From Methylobacter sp. (GTDB lineage: Bacteria; Pseudomonadota; Gammaproteobacteria; Methylococcales; Methylomonadaceae), in the NCBI GenBank assembly GCA_028714995.1, contig JAQTLI010000020.1:1-14519 (forward strand): a stretch of DNA of 14,519 nucleotides. Reading direction: 5' to 3'. Each line of letters begins with the position of its first letter. Within the stretch, counting starts at the first letter, position 1. A program made the translations under genes and the position numbers. Below the pieces are notes generated by a model. It had not been told where the DNA came from, did no database searches, and saw only the letters and a list, made by a program, of their open reading frames with translations. This document shows, piece after piece, positions 7,083 through 14,519 of this stretch.

Positions 7083-7778
7083 TTACAAGCTTTGCCGAAT
7101 TGTTTGAATAGTCTCAGCTGTCAACGGCTGTCTTCTGTGATCCAGCACCATACCATCCACTTGCGCCGCTACTGCTGTAATTGTATCTATGTAGTCGTCA
7201 AAAACTGCTTGGGCATCATCCAGTTCCCCAGGCTGCATGAAAAAAACGACGCCGGGGCAATAAAATTCTTCCAGATCATTCTCCGGAAACGTACCCGGCT
7301 CAACCATGCTGGCTACACCAAAATCGACCAGTCGATTTTGATCAAGGCGTTCAAATATTTTTAGACTGCCATATACCAGCCCGGCATCCTCCAAAGCCTC
7401 AACCAGATCAACGCCATTAAAATCTTCGTTAACTTTAGAAATGATACTGAACTGAATAACAGCTGGCGCAACAAATCGTGGCTCTGGCTCACTATTATCA
7501 TCCTGTCCAAAATAATCATCTTCCTGATCGCCGTCATCAAAATATTTATCTGACTTGTCTTGGACAGGAACAGGGACATCAATTTCACTACGGGACGAAC
7601 CCAGAGACACAACTTCAAAGTCATCGTCACCCGTAGTTACATCATCATTAGCATTGAGATCATCATACATACTCATGTCTCGTGCTTTCTTATCCTTTAG
7701 ATAAGCCATGATTAACATGCCAACGATTACAACCAGACCGGTTGCGATGATTACAATTCTTAATATTTCTTTATCCAT
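7083..7778 (-). CDS. zipA: cell division protein ZipA
   Basis: Inner-membrane anchor and stabiliser of the FtsZ ring. Residues about 6-26 are an N-terminal membrane segment with its short start outside, followed by a basic stop-transfer stretch (KDKKAR). Residues about 35-100 form a strongly acidic Asp/Glu-rich linker. E. coli ZipA has a longer Pro/Gln-rich linker here, and this accounts for most of the difference between 231 and 328 residues. Residues about 103-231 fit the FtsZ-binding domain that recognises the FtsZ C-terminal peptide (VIQFSIISKVNEDFNGVDLVEAL, GSLKIFERLD, FGVASMVEPGTFP). Its start codon overlaps the smc stop by one base (TAATG), implying translational coupling. The order smc-zipA-ligA is a known gammaproteobacterial arrangement and supports the call where the sequence is divergent. 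Confidence 0.92.
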   Translation of the reverse strand: MDKEILRIVIIATGLVVIVGMLIMAYLKDKKARDMSMYDDLNANDDVTTGDDDFEVVSLGSSRSEIDVPVPVQDKSDKYFDDGDQEDDYFGQDDNSEPEPRFVAPAVIQFSIISKVNEDFNGVDLVEALEDAGLVYGSLKIFERLDQNRLVDFGVASMVEPGTFPENDLEEFYCPGVVFFMQPGELDDAQAVFDDYIDTITAVAAQVDGMVLDHRRQPLTAETIQTIRQSL

Positions 7779-10700
7779 TAGACTTCCGCCAGACTGACTG
7801 CTTCTTCAATATCGACCGCGACCATCCGGGACACGCCCGGCTCTTTCATAGTAACACCTGCCAGCTGTTTTGCAATTTCCATTGTGACCTTGTTATGGGA
7901 AATGTATAAAAACTGAACAGATGCAGACATTTCTTCCACCATTTTTGAAAACCGCCCAACATTTGCATCATCCAGTGGCGCATCAACCTCATCCAAAAGA
8001 CAAAAAGGTGCAGGGTTGAGTTCAAAAATCGAAAACACCAGCGCCACTGCGGTTAATGCCTTCTCGCCGCCCGATAACAAATGAATGGAGCTATTCCTTT
8101 TGCCTGGAGGTCTGGCAATAATATTAACGCCCGATTCCAACAAATCCTGTTCGGTCAACTCCAAATAGGCATGACCGCCCCCGAATAATTTTGGAAACTT
8201 TTCCTGCAAACCGGAGTTTATTTTATCGAATGTTTCCTTAAAACGCAGCCGACTTTCTTTATCTATTTTACTAATCGCCTGATCCAGTGTTTGTAATGCT
8301 TCCATTAGATCAGCATGTTGCTCATTAAGGAAATTCATACGCTCAGACTGAGCCTTATATTCTTCTATCGCAGTAAGGTTAATAGTGCCCAGTCGTTCAA
8401 TTTGCCCCGCCAAATCATCGACTTTCCGTTTCCAGCTTTGCTCTTCGGCCTGTTCCGGCAAGCTTTTCAGCACCAGTTCAGCATCCGCATCGATTTCTTT
8501 CAGTTGCTCATTAACGGTCTGTTGACGAACTTTACTTTCCTGCAATTCAAATCGAATCTTATCCAGCGCCTCTTTCTGCTTTTCCAGCGCTCTTTGTGTC
8601 CGGTTATGCTCTTCGGATAGCTGCGTTATTTGAGCTTCAATCTCTTCCTGAGCCTGACGTTGTCTTTTTAAGTTTGCTTCCAGTTGATCCTTGTTTGCAT
8701 ACAACTGCTCCAGCTGCTTTTTTTCCTCATCCATCGGTGTGAGGGTTTGTTGCAGTTTTTTCTCCAGTTCACCTATGCGCTCAATCGACTGTTGGTGTTG
8801 TAACTGCAATCGATCCAGCTGTTTGCTGGTCAAGGTTTGAGCAGAGCTTAGCGATTCAATCTGTGCCTTAATGCTATAAACCTGTTGCCTGGCTTCATTA
8901 ACGGAATGATCGGTATTGTGCTGCTGAGACTGCAACTCGTGGCTTAACGCTTCCAGACTTTGCTTTTTTTGCTCCTGCTCTGCCAATACCTGTTCAGCTT
9001 CTTCCTGCAGCAACCGAAACTCAGCGATCATCTCGATATTTTCTGACGTCTCACGGGTCATGTCTTCAATTTCATTACTGACCTGACTCAAACGCCGTTG
9101 CTGTTGTTCCAAACGGGCGGAATGCGCGCTAAATTCGGCACTTTTCACTGATAACTCGGCACCCAGACTATTATGCTGCTGCTGAATAGCCTCGCGCTCG
9201 ACTTCCGCATTTTTCAAATCCGTTTCGACAGCCTCTAACTGGTCCTCGAGGGCTGCAATTTCAACTTGCAAATCTTCCTGCCGCTGCTTTAACAGACGCA
9301 ATTCCTTCTCGCGCTGCAACACACCGGCTTTACTGTCCTTGGCGCGGATGATTTTCACCCAGCCCAGCCCAAACCACGTGCCATCAGGGGTAATAATCGA
9401 TTCATGGGATTTTAACTGCTTTGATAAAGCCCTTGCCGTTTCAACATCGTCGGCACAATAAACGCCGGACAATAAATCGCTTAAATCCCACGGCGCCTTT
9501 ACTTTATGAAGTAAACCCAAGTAGGCCGGGTTGGAATCAATGTGACCCGACGCTTTAGCTTTGGTCTCAACCAGCGTCAAAGACTCATCCGTCAAACGCT
9601 GCAAGCCAGGAATAATCTGGTCAGCGCTTTCAATACAAATCGCTTCCAAATAGCTGCCCAGAACCGTTTCAACGGCGGCATCCCAGCCTGATTCCACTTC
9701 TAGAAACTCTGCCAAGCGCTGGTTATTAACCAACGACACGGACTCCAGCCATGCACTCAGGTGTTTATTGTCTTTACCCATGGCATGCTGCTGCAACAAT
9801 TCCAGCGATGTGATTTTACCTTTTATGCTTTGCATTTCCGAACGGCGGTTATGCAATTCATCGTGAAAATGCTTAACCTGTTGACGCTGTTCACGGATAT
9901 TGTGATGAAGATCTTCAAGTTGTCCATAAAGATCGGCACGCTGTGTTTCAATGATTTCAATAGCCGTATCCAGCGTTTCAATTTCTATTTGTAACTGGCT
10001 GGATGATAGTTCAGTGCGCTCGATATTCAACTTGTCCATGCGGGCCTGCAGCTGGCGATTCTGGTTTTCAAGCTGCACGGTTTTGACCCGCTGCACTTCG
10101 AGTTGCTCTTTGTATTTTGCACTTTCAGTCCGGTACGCTTCCCATTGTTCCTGCCATGAACTTCTTTTTTGCTGCGATTCCTGCTGACTTTGCAAAACGT
10201 CTTCTTGTCTTTCCTGGGCAATAATCAAAGCTTCTTCCGCTTCAAGCAATGCCTGTTTTATTTCTTCAAGCTGCTGTACATCTGCTTCCAGCTCTCTTAA
10301 AGACTGGTCAGCCTGCTGACGTAAACGATTGATTTCAACAACCGTTTGTTCATGTGTGCTTTCGCTGTGCTTGATAGTCTGCTCAAGACCGCTGACCTCT
10401 GCAACAACCTGGTAATACTCACCTTGAGAGTTTGTGGTGAGCTGTTGCTGGGTTTTATGTTCGGCACGTTTTGCTTCTATATTGGCGTCAATGTCCCGTA
10501 ACTGAACAAACAAACGGTTATGTTCGACAGCCACTTCCTGTAGTTTTTCGTCCAGCTGTTGCGCGGCCTGATGATAGGTATTCCAGCGCATCGCTAGCAG
10601 TTCCAGCTTGTATTGGCGCTCTTCCTTTTTAAGCTCGGTATATTTTTCGGCTTTTTCTGATTGCTTTTGCAGATGTTTGATTTGCTTTTCAACTTCATCA

Positions 10701-11293
10701 CGCAAATCATCAAGCCGTTCCAGATTTTCGCGGGTATGACGCATCCGGGTTTCAGTTTCATTGCGTCGTTCTTTATATTTGGAAATGCCCGCTGCTTCTT
10801 CAATATGGATTCTTAAGTCTTCCGGCTTGGCCTCAACCATACGGGATATGGTGCCTTGCTCAATAATGGCATAACTTCTTGAACCCAGACCCGTGCCCAA
10901 AAATATGTCGGTGATGTCCTTACGACGGCATCGCGAGCCATTCAGCATAAACAATGACGTACCGTCACGGCTGACCTGCCTCTTGATGGCAATGGTATTG
11001 TATTGGGAATATTCGCCACCCAGCTTGCCTGCACTGTTATCAAAAACCAGCTCGACCGAGGCCGTACTCACCGGTTTACGGCCGGATGAGCCGTTAAATA
11101 TAACGTCAGCCATGCTACCGCCGCGCAGATGTTTGGCGGAACTCTCGCCCATTACCCAGCGCACAGCGTCAATAATGTTGGATTTGCCGCAACCATTAGG
11201 ACCGACAATTGCCGTCAAATTACCGGTAATGGGGATTACCGTCTGATCAACAAAGGATTTAAAACCTGAAAGCTTGATTTTTTCCAGTTTCAT
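7778..11293 (-). CDS. smc: chromosome segregation/condensation ATPase SMC
   Basis: Core subunit of the bacterial condensin SMC-ScpAB, which organises and helps to segregate the chromosome. It has 1171 residues, the normal size. The N-terminal ATPase half has Walker A GPNGCGKS at 31-38. Residues about 165-500 form the first coiled coil, rich in Gln, Glu and Leu heptads. The hinge spans about 505-660, starting near GKDNKHLSAWLES. A second coiled coil runs back to about residue 1000. The C-terminal ATPase half has the signature LLSGGEKALTA at 1072-1082 and Walker B with D1101-E1102 in LLDEVDAP. It is the first gene of the smc-zipA pair, transcribed divergently from queF. ATG 11293 begins the canonical MKLEKIKLSGFKSF. 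Presence of SMC argues against an enteric MukBEF host. Confidence 0.98.
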   Translation of the reverse strand: MKLEKIKLSGFKSFVDQTVIPITGNLTAIVGPNGCGKSNIIDAVRWVMGESSAKHLRGGSMADVIFNGSSGRKPVSTASVELVFDNSAGKLGGEYSQYNTIAIKRQVSRDGTSLFMLNGSRCRRKDITDIFLGTGLGSRSYAIIEQGTISRMVEAKPEDLRIHIEEAAGISKYKERRNETETRMRHTRENLERLDDLRDEVEKQIKHLQKQSEKAEKYTELKKEERQYKLELLAMRWNTYHQAAQQLDEKLQEVAVEHNRLFVQLRDIDANIEAKRAEHKTQQQLTTNSQGEYYQVVAEVSGLEQTIKHSESTHEQTVVEINRLRQQADQSLRELEADVQQLEEIKQALLEAEEALIIAQERQEDVLQSQQESQQKRSSWQEQWEAYRTESAKYKEQLEVQRVKTVQLENQNRQLQARMDKLNIERTELSSSQLQIEIETLDTAIEIIETQRADLYGQLEDLHHNIREQRQQVKHFHDELHNRRSEMQSIKGKITSLELLQQHAMGKDNKHLSAWLESVSLVNNQRLAEFLEVESGWDAAVETVLGSYLEAICIESADQIIPGLQRLTDESLTLVETKAKASGHIDSNPAYLGLLHKVKAPWDLSDLLSGVYCADDVETARALSKQLKSHESIITPDGTWFGLGWVKIIRAKDSKAGVLQREKELRLLKQRQEDLQVEIAALEDQLEAVETDLKNAEVEREAIQQQHNSLGAELSVKSAEFSAHSARLEQQQRRLSQVSNEIEDMTRETSENIEMIAEFRLLQEEAEQVLAEQEQKKQSLEALSHELQSQQHNTDHSVNEARQQVYSIKAQIESLSSAQTLTSKQLDRLQLQHQQSIERIGELEKKLQQTLTPMDEEKKQLEQLYANKDQLEANLKRQRQAQEEIEAQITQLSEEHNRTQRALEKQKEALDKIRFELQESKVRQQTVNEQLKEIDADAELVLKSLPEQAEEQSWKRKVDDLAGQIERLGTINLTAIEEYKAQSERMNFLNEQHADLMEALQTLDQAISKIDKESRLRFKETFDKINSGLQEKFPKLFGGGHAYLELTEQDLLESGVNIIARPPGKRNSSIHLLSGGEKALTAVALVFSIFELNPAPFCLLDEVDAPLDDANVGRFSKMVEEMSASVQFLYISHNKVTMEIAKQLAGVTMKEPGVSRMVAVDIEEAVSLAEV

Positions 11294-11426
11294 AGTACTG
11301 GTATGAATATCCCTGCAGTTGAATTAAAATAACCGTCTATTATTAACGATAATTAGCCAAGTATCGAACTTTTTCGCCTAACGCGCCTACTTTCGATATA
11401 TACATCACTTTATAGATAAGCAGAAA
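11294..11426. promoter_or_regulatory. divergent promoter region of smc and queF
   Basis: A 133-base AT-rich gap between two outward-facing genes must carry both promoters. Candidate AT-rich -10-like stretches exist for queF (TATATA near 11398) and for smc (TAATAA on the minus strand near 11342), but none has a good -35 partner, so exact promoters are not assigned. I see no structure resembling a preQ1 riboswitch ahead of queF. Confidence 0.5.
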
Positions 11427-11816
11427 ATGACTACACAACCAAGCAAAGATCTGGAAACTTTCGACAACCCAAAACCAGGCCGTGATTACACCATCCGTAT
11501 CGACGTGCCCGAGTTTACCTGCCTGTGCCCAAAAACAGGCCAGCCGGATTTCGCCACTATCCAGATTGAATACATACCCGGCGCACTATGCGTGGAACTT
11601 AAAGCGCTTAAACTGTATATGTGGGCATTCCGCGATCAAGGCGCATTCCACGAAGCAGTCACCAATGAAATCCTCGATGACCTCGTTAAAGCCATAGCGC
11701 CAAATTTTATGCGTATCCGCGCCGAGTTTAACGTGCGTGGCGGCATCTACACCACTGTGGTCGTAGAACACAAAAATCCAAAGTGGCAAGCGCCGGAACT
11801 GGTTACCCTGCCATAA
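11427..11816 (+). CDS. queF: NADPH-dependent 7-cyano-7-deazaguanine reductase QueF (short type)
   Basis: Reduces the nitrile preQ0 to the amine preQ1 with two NADPH (EC 1.7.1.13), a step in making the tRNA wobble base queuosine; cytoplasmic tunnelling-fold enzyme. At 129 residues it is the short unimodular type known from Bacillus, not the long two-module type of E. coli. C34 in FTCLCPKTGQPDF is the expected nucleophile that forms the thioimide with preQ0, with D41 as the acid/base residue. CVELKALKLY (55-64, including E57) is the QueF NADPH-binding motif, and H75 in QGAFHEAVTNEI is the conserved His. It is divergent from smc and leads a short plus-strand group with psd. Only a weak ribosome binding site precedes ATG 11427. 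Confidence 0.97.
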   Translation: MTTQPSKDLETFDNPKPGRDYTIRIDVPEFTCLCPKTGQPDFATIQIEYIPGALCVELKALKLYMWAFRDQGAFHEAVTNEILDDLVKAIAPNFMRIRAEFNVRGGIYTTVVVEHKNPKWQAPELVTLP

Positions 11817-11822
11817 TGAAAA

Positions 11823-11915
11823 ATGCCTAAGACCAACTACGCCCCCGATCTTGCCATCGGAGAAGTCATCGCCTTTGCGTATTTCTTAAGTGGCAAAACA
11901 ACCCGACAGCCATAA
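11823..11915 (+). CDS. candidate 30-residue small protein between queF and psd
   Basis: An ATG seven bases after the queF stop opens 30 codons that end four bases before the psd start. The sequence begins MPKTNYAPDLAIGEVI and ends in FLSGKTTRQP. The frame fills nearly the whole gap and the codons look like those of the neighbours, rich in GCC and ATC. No ribosome binding site is visible, so translation would have to be coupled to queF. It could be a real small protein, the remnant of a larger gene, or a chance frame. I do not recognise it. Confidence 0.35.
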   Translation: MPKTNYAPDLAIGEVIAFAYFLSGKTTRQP

Positions 11916-11918
11916 TCC

Positions 11919-12779
11919 ATGAATATTAAAGAAGCTATCACCACCCTGCCCCAATACGTTTTGCCTCATCACGCCCTGTCCCAAATGATGAGCGTATTGA
12001 CCCACTGCGAAAACAAGACCTGGAAAAACCTGTTTATCAAGCAGATCATTAAGCATTACGGCGTCAACATGGATGAGGCGCTGGAACAGGACATCAATGC
12101 CTACAAAAGCTTTAACGACTTCTTTACCCGTGAACTAAAACCCGGCGTTAGACCGCTCAGCACGGAAATAAACGCCATCGTCTGCCCTGCCGATGGCGCA
12201 GTCAGCCAAGTCGGCGACATTACCGATGGTAAAATTTTCCAAGCCAAAGGCAAAAGCTTTACCGCGATTGATTTGTTGGGTGGTGATGCAGCTCGCGCCG
12301 AACCTTTTAATAACGGTATATTTTCCACCATCTACCTGTCGCCCAAAGACTATCACCGCCTGCACATGCCGCTGACCGGCACCTTACGGGAAATGGTGCA
12401 TGTTCCCGGCCGCTTGTTCAGCGTGAACACCAGAACCACCAATTCCGTTCCGGGCTTGTTCGCCAGAAACGAGCGCGTTTGCTGCTTGTTTGATACCGAA
12501 GCAGGCCCTATGGCCTTGGTACTGGTCGGCGCAATCTTCGTGTCCAGCGTAGAAACCGTCTGGCACGGTGTAGTCACACCACCAACTGTTAGTTCAGTAA
12601 AAAGCTGGCAGTATCAGGACAACGCACCCACGCTAAAAATCGGCGAAGAGATGGGACGCTTTAATATGGGCTCTACCATCATTATTTTATTCGGCAAGGA
12701 TAAGGCGAAGTGGGATGCTGGGTTTAAAGCGGATAAGACGGTTAAGCTGGGCGAGTTGATTGGCGGGGTTGTTGGTTAA
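11919..12779 (+). CDS. psd: phosphatidylserine decarboxylase proenzyme
   Basis: Converts phosphatidylserine to phosphatidylethanolamine at the inner membrane (EC 4.1.1.65). The proenzyme cleaves itself before a serine that becomes the pyruvoyl cofactor. Here the site is G251-S252 in FNMGSTIIILF, a variant of the family LGST motif with Met for Leu. D92 (CPADGAVS) and H149 (KDYHRLHMP) complete the Asp-His-Ser self-cleavage triad known from the E. coli enzyme. FNDFFTREL near 66-73 is the N-terminal family motif. Cleavage would give a beta chain of about 251 residues and an alpha chain of about 35. At 286 residues it is somewhat shorter than the E. coli protein (322). It follows queF by about 100 bases and converges on the XRE regulator gene. 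Confidence 0.97.
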   Translation: MNIKEAITTLPQYVLPHHALSQMMSVLTHCENKTWKNLFIKQIIKHYGVNMDEALEQDINAYKSFNDFFTRELKPGVRPLSTEINAIVCPADGAVSQVGDITDGKIFQAKGKSFTAIDLLGGDAARAEPFNNGIFSTIYLSPKDYHRLHMPLTGTLREMVHVPGRLFSVNTRTTNSVPGLFARNERVCCLFDTEAGPMALVLVGAIFVSSVETVWHGVVTPPTVSSVKSWQYQDNAPTLKIGEEMGRFNMGSTIIILFGKDKAKWDAGFKADKTVKLGELIGGVVG

Positions 12780-12850
12780 TCCCGGTTTTTCATCTTCGCA
12801 ACGTTTTCAAACAGCTTCTAACAATCCACACAACTTATGTGCCTGTCTTT

Positions 12851-13207
12851 TTAGTTGCCGCTAAGAAACTCAATTAAAGCCTTTTGTTTGCGTTCAGGCA
12901 GATTTTTAAACAGTTTCAATAACAGGATTTCCCGTGGTGTTGGCAGATTATATTCGGAAGTTGATTCTTTTATTCTGCCTCCCCACACCATTTCACCGCG
13001 CCCTGTTGCCAACCATTCGAAACTGACGCCAGTAATTTCTGCAATTTTAATAAGATTTCCAGTAGAAGGCTCTTTACGAAGAGTGTGTGACTCCCACTGA
13101 TTAGCAGAAGAGCGCTTAACGCCTACCATAATGGCTAATGAGGATTGTGTCAGTCCTGAATGTTCCCTGGCCTGTTTAATCCGAAGATAAATGTCTGTTG
13201 CTTCCAT
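12851..13207 (-). CDS. XRE/Cro-type helix-turn-helix transcriptional regulator
   Basis: A small DNA-binding protein of 118 residues. Residues about 7-65 form the XRE HTH fold: RIKQAREHSGLTQSSLAIMVGV contains the first helices and the turn, and KRSSANQWESHTLRKEPS the recognition helix. NLIKIAEITGVSFEWLATGRGEM (about 51-73) is the typical C-terminal part of the fold, similar to phage CI-type repressors. The remaining 45 residues have no protease (S24) domain. Their end (LLLKLFKNLPERKQKALIEFLSG) looks helical and could be a dimerisation tail. ATG 13207 lacks a clear ribosome binding site. An 11-bp inverted repeat covers the start codon and upstream region, so autorepression is likely. There is no adjacent toxin gene, so a toxin-antitoxin role is not supported. 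Confidence 0.9.
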   Translation of the reverse strand: MEATDIYLRIKQAREHSGLTQSSLAIMVGVKRSSANQWESHTLRKEPSTGNLIKIAEITGVSFEWLATGRGEMVWGGRIKESTSEYNLPTPREILLLKLFKNLPERKQKALIEFLSGN

Positions 13208-13272
13208 ACAAAAAAGTTTACTGGCAGATTACCTTGCGGTCTACGACACTATTGGTTAATTTTTTTTGTATG
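13205..13272. promoter_or_regulatory. possible operator: 11-bp inverted repeat at the XRE gene start
   Basis: CATACAAAAAA (13205-13215) and its exact reverse complement TTTTTTGTATG (13262-13272) are separated by 46 bases. The first arm contains the ATG complement of the XRE gene and the second lies where its promoter would be. Two arms of this kind at about 57-base centre spacing could bind dimers of the XRE protein and form a loop. This is inferred from position and symmetry only; the arms are partly A/T runs. Confidence 0.4.
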
Positions 13273-13472
13273 CTGTAAGTGACCTACTTAAAAGTTTGTC
13301 TGTGCATCTGTAGATGTCATTTTTCAGCGTGCCGGTGTCAGTGTTTTCTCCTCAACCATCGTAAATTCGTAGCTATGGAGACATCAAACACCAGAACATA
13401 ACGTTTACTATTAACTTACCTTTGCATATTGATTGTCTGGGTTGACCATTTTTGTCTGCCCGTAGTAAACTT

Positions 13473-13562
13473 ATGGCGCGGGGTGATTTATCTCCACTGC
13501 TGATCTGTGCCGGCTTTTTAATCTTTTTTATCCTGACATATAGCAAAAATATAGCTGAGTGA
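13473..13562 (+). CDS. candidate 29-residue single-span membrane peptide
   Basis: ATG 13473 opens 29 codons that begin MARGDLSPLLICAGFLIFF and end LTYSKNIAE. Residues about 8-23 would cross the membrane once, with a short polar start and a charged end. No ribosome binding site is seen, and the frame is antisense to another open frame, so this may be chance. Confidence 0.2.
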   Translation: MARGDLSPLLICAGFLIFFILTYSKNIAE

Positions 13563-13618
13563 TGAAAAACAAGAAGCACTTTTGCCTGCCCAAATAGCAC
13601 AAACCAAGGGCTTACGAA

Positions 13619-13792
13619 GTGAGACAACTTAAAGATAAGGTTTTTTGCCGGTGCGAAGTTAATGATTGTTTTCTGGAGGAAGATACCGTCGGGTGCAGAC
13701 AAAATTTTGCGAAATCTGAAAACGGTTTTCAACTAGATGTTGCCCTGCTTAACCTCCTGGATACTGAGTGTCTTCGGCAAAAAGGCGAATGA
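13619..13792 (+). CDS. candidate 57-residue Cys-containing small protein (GTG start)
   Basis: GTG 13619 opens 57 codons ending at TGA 13790-13792. The product starts VRQLKDKVFCRCEVNDC, has five cysteines including one at EDTVGC and one near the end (TECLRQKGE), and ends in a plausible helix (LDVALLNLLDTE). No ribosome binding site or alternative ATG is visible. It may be a remnant or a chance frame. Confidence 0.2.
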   Translation: MRQLKDKVFCRCEVNDCFLEEDTVGCRQNFAKSENGFQLDVALLNLLDTECLRQKGE

Positions 13793-14054
13793 ATGGATAG
13801 TCTGAGTGTAATAGGCACCCTGTCGCCGCCAGATTGATTGATCGTTGATTGAACAGCGTATAGACCCTTACAAGTTGGAACCAAGGAAACTCTGCACTAT
13901 TGATGCTATGGTGTTAGCGGCCATACGATGCAGACTTAATCACTTGAAATTTCCCTATCCCTCTTTACCAAAAGGGGGTGGGAACAAGATGTTTATTGAA
14001 GACCTTATTTCATACGCGTTCCTTAGCTCTACATTATGCAAAAAGGAAAAGGAA

Positions 14055-14447
14055 GTGAATATATTAATTGCGGAAGATAACCAAATCATTCAAATGCTTC
14101 TTACTGAGCTAATGAATAACTGGGGTTATGACTTCGATATGGCATCAAATGGCATAGAGGCTGTTGAATTCGCACAGAAAAATAACGGCAAATATGATTT
14201 TTGCTTGATGGATGTTGAAATGCCAAAAATGAACGGAATTGAGGCAACAAAGATTATCAGAAAAACTACAAATTATTTTCCGATCATGGCGTATACGGCC
14301 AAGGCCAACAATGATTACAAAAAAGCATGCTTTGAAGCGGGGATGGATGATTTTGCACTAAAACCATATCTTCCCGATGATTTATTCGCTAAAATCAATG
14401 AACTATCAGCCTGTAGGCTGGATTCGCCGTTAGGAAATCCGTCATAA
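14055..14447 (+). CDS. single-domain CheY-like response regulator
   Basis: A receiver domain without an output domain, so it probably passes phosphate or works through protein contacts. Numbered from GTG 14055 (130 residues): E7-D8 in IAEDNQ bind the metal, D53 in LMDVEMPKMNG is the phosphorylation site, T81 in MAYTAKA and K103 in LKPY complete the active site. The sequence resembles receiver domains found at the ends of hybrid histidine kinases. The frame is open back to 13845, and ATG 13989 would add 22 residues. I prefer GTG 14055 because AAGGA (14043-14047) lies seven bases before it and the receiver fold begins at once. No histidine kinase or Hpt protein is adjacent in the window, so its partner is unknown. 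Confidence 0.88.
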   Translation: MNILIAEDNQIIQMLLTELMNNWGYDFDMASNGIEAVEFAQKNNGKYDFCLMDVEMPKMNGIEATKIIRKTTNYFPIMAYTAKANNDYKKACFEAGMDDFALKPYLPDDLFAKINELSACRLDSPLGNPS

Positions 14448-14484
14448 ACGCAGCCTTGAACTTGCGCTACGCGCGGACTTTTCC

Positions 14485-14512
14485 AAGCGGTTTTTTATGT
14501 CCGCTTATTTTT
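14485..14512 (+). terminator. probable intrinsic terminator after the response regulator
   Basis: AAGCGG (14485-14490) pairs with CCGCTT (14501-14506) around a ten-base loop and is followed by ATTTTT. An alternative stem GCGGAC (14473-14478) with GTCCGC (14499-14504) shares the right arm. Either way a hairpin ends before a T-rich tail about 40-60 bases after the stop codon. Confidence 0.6.
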
Positions 14513-14519
14513 GATGTTG

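Larger units (their letters stand above)
13208..14054. other. long region with no confident gene
   Basis: About 0.85 kb separate the XRE start from the preferred start of the response regulator. On the minus strand 13373-13732 is open (119 codons) but reads as low-quality sequence. On the plus strand are a 29-codon hydrophobic ORF (13473-13562), a 57-codon Cys-containing ORF (13619-13792), and the in-frame upstream extension of the response regulator (from 13845). There is a short inverted repeat GTTTACTA/TAGTAAAC (13403-13410, 13463-13470). A loose promoter-like pair TTGATT (13834-13839) and TATAGA (13859-13864), 19 bases apart, could drive the regulator. Decayed genes or an untranslated regulatory RNA are both possible. 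Confidence 0.5.

Noticed and set aside
11294..11426. preQ1 riboswitch ahead of queF
   Set aside because: No compact hairpin with the A-rich tail and pseudoknot partner could be recognised in the 133 bases.
13373..13732. Minus-strand 119-codon ORF in the gene-poor region
   Set aside because: Its composition lacks clear domain structure, there is no ribosome binding site, and the plus strand is also open in places; not convincing enough to annotate as a gene.
12851..13844. Toxin-antitoxin module around the XRE regulator
   Set aside because: No toxin-like partner ORF is adjacent; the upstream small ORFs do not resemble known toxins.
1..14519. CRISPR array, tRNA, rRNA, insertion sequence or prophage
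   Set aside because: No regularly spaced repeats, cloverleaf, transposase, integrase or terminal inverted repeats were found on either strand.

Overview
The window is chromosomal DNA of a Gammaproteobacterium. The main evidence is the minus-strand order smc-zipA-ligA: ZipA is a gammaproteobacterial division protein, and this order occurs in non-enteric lineages such as Pseudomonas that use SMC rather than MukB. Moderate GC and the queF-psd neighbourhood are compatible with a Methylococcales-type methanotroph or a relative, but that is a guess. No tRNA, rRNA, CRISPR array, transposase or phage gene is visible.

Region 1 (1-2346, +) is the end of an exopolysaccharide O-acetylation module: the C-terminal part of an AlgI-like MBOAT membrane acyltransferase (cut by the window edge), overlapping an AlgJ/AlgX-like periplasmic SGNH-type acetyltransferase. 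A poorly supported small membrane-protein ORF follows (2397-2789), whose best ribosome binding site serves a 17-codon ORF in another frame.

Region 2 (2913-4831, +) is the most unusual part. A secreted trypsin-like (S1) protease carries a long N-terminal pro-region. After a terminator and a 22-bp tandem repeat comes a separate 116-residue predicted lipoprotein. It resembles only the pro-region of the protease and has no catalytic domain. A protease paired with a stand-alone, membrane-anchored copy of its own pro-region suggests an inhibitor, chaperone or immunity-like partner. This is inference.

Region 3 (4950-11293, -) is conserved housekeeping: smc (chromosome condensation), zipA (Z-ring anchor, start codon overlapping the smc stop) and ligA (NAD+-dependent DNA ligase). 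A strong intrinsic terminator lies between zipA and ligA, so ligA probably has its own promoter or depends on read-through.

Region 4 (11427-12779, +), divergent from smc, has queF (queuosine synthesis), a 30-codon candidate ORF and psd (phosphatidylethanolamine synthesis).

Region 5 (12851-14519) is an accessory-looking end: an XRE-type repressor on the minus strand with an 11-bp inverted repeat over its start codon, about 0.85 kb with only doubtful small ORFs, and an orphan single-domain CheY-like response regulator followed by a probable terminator.
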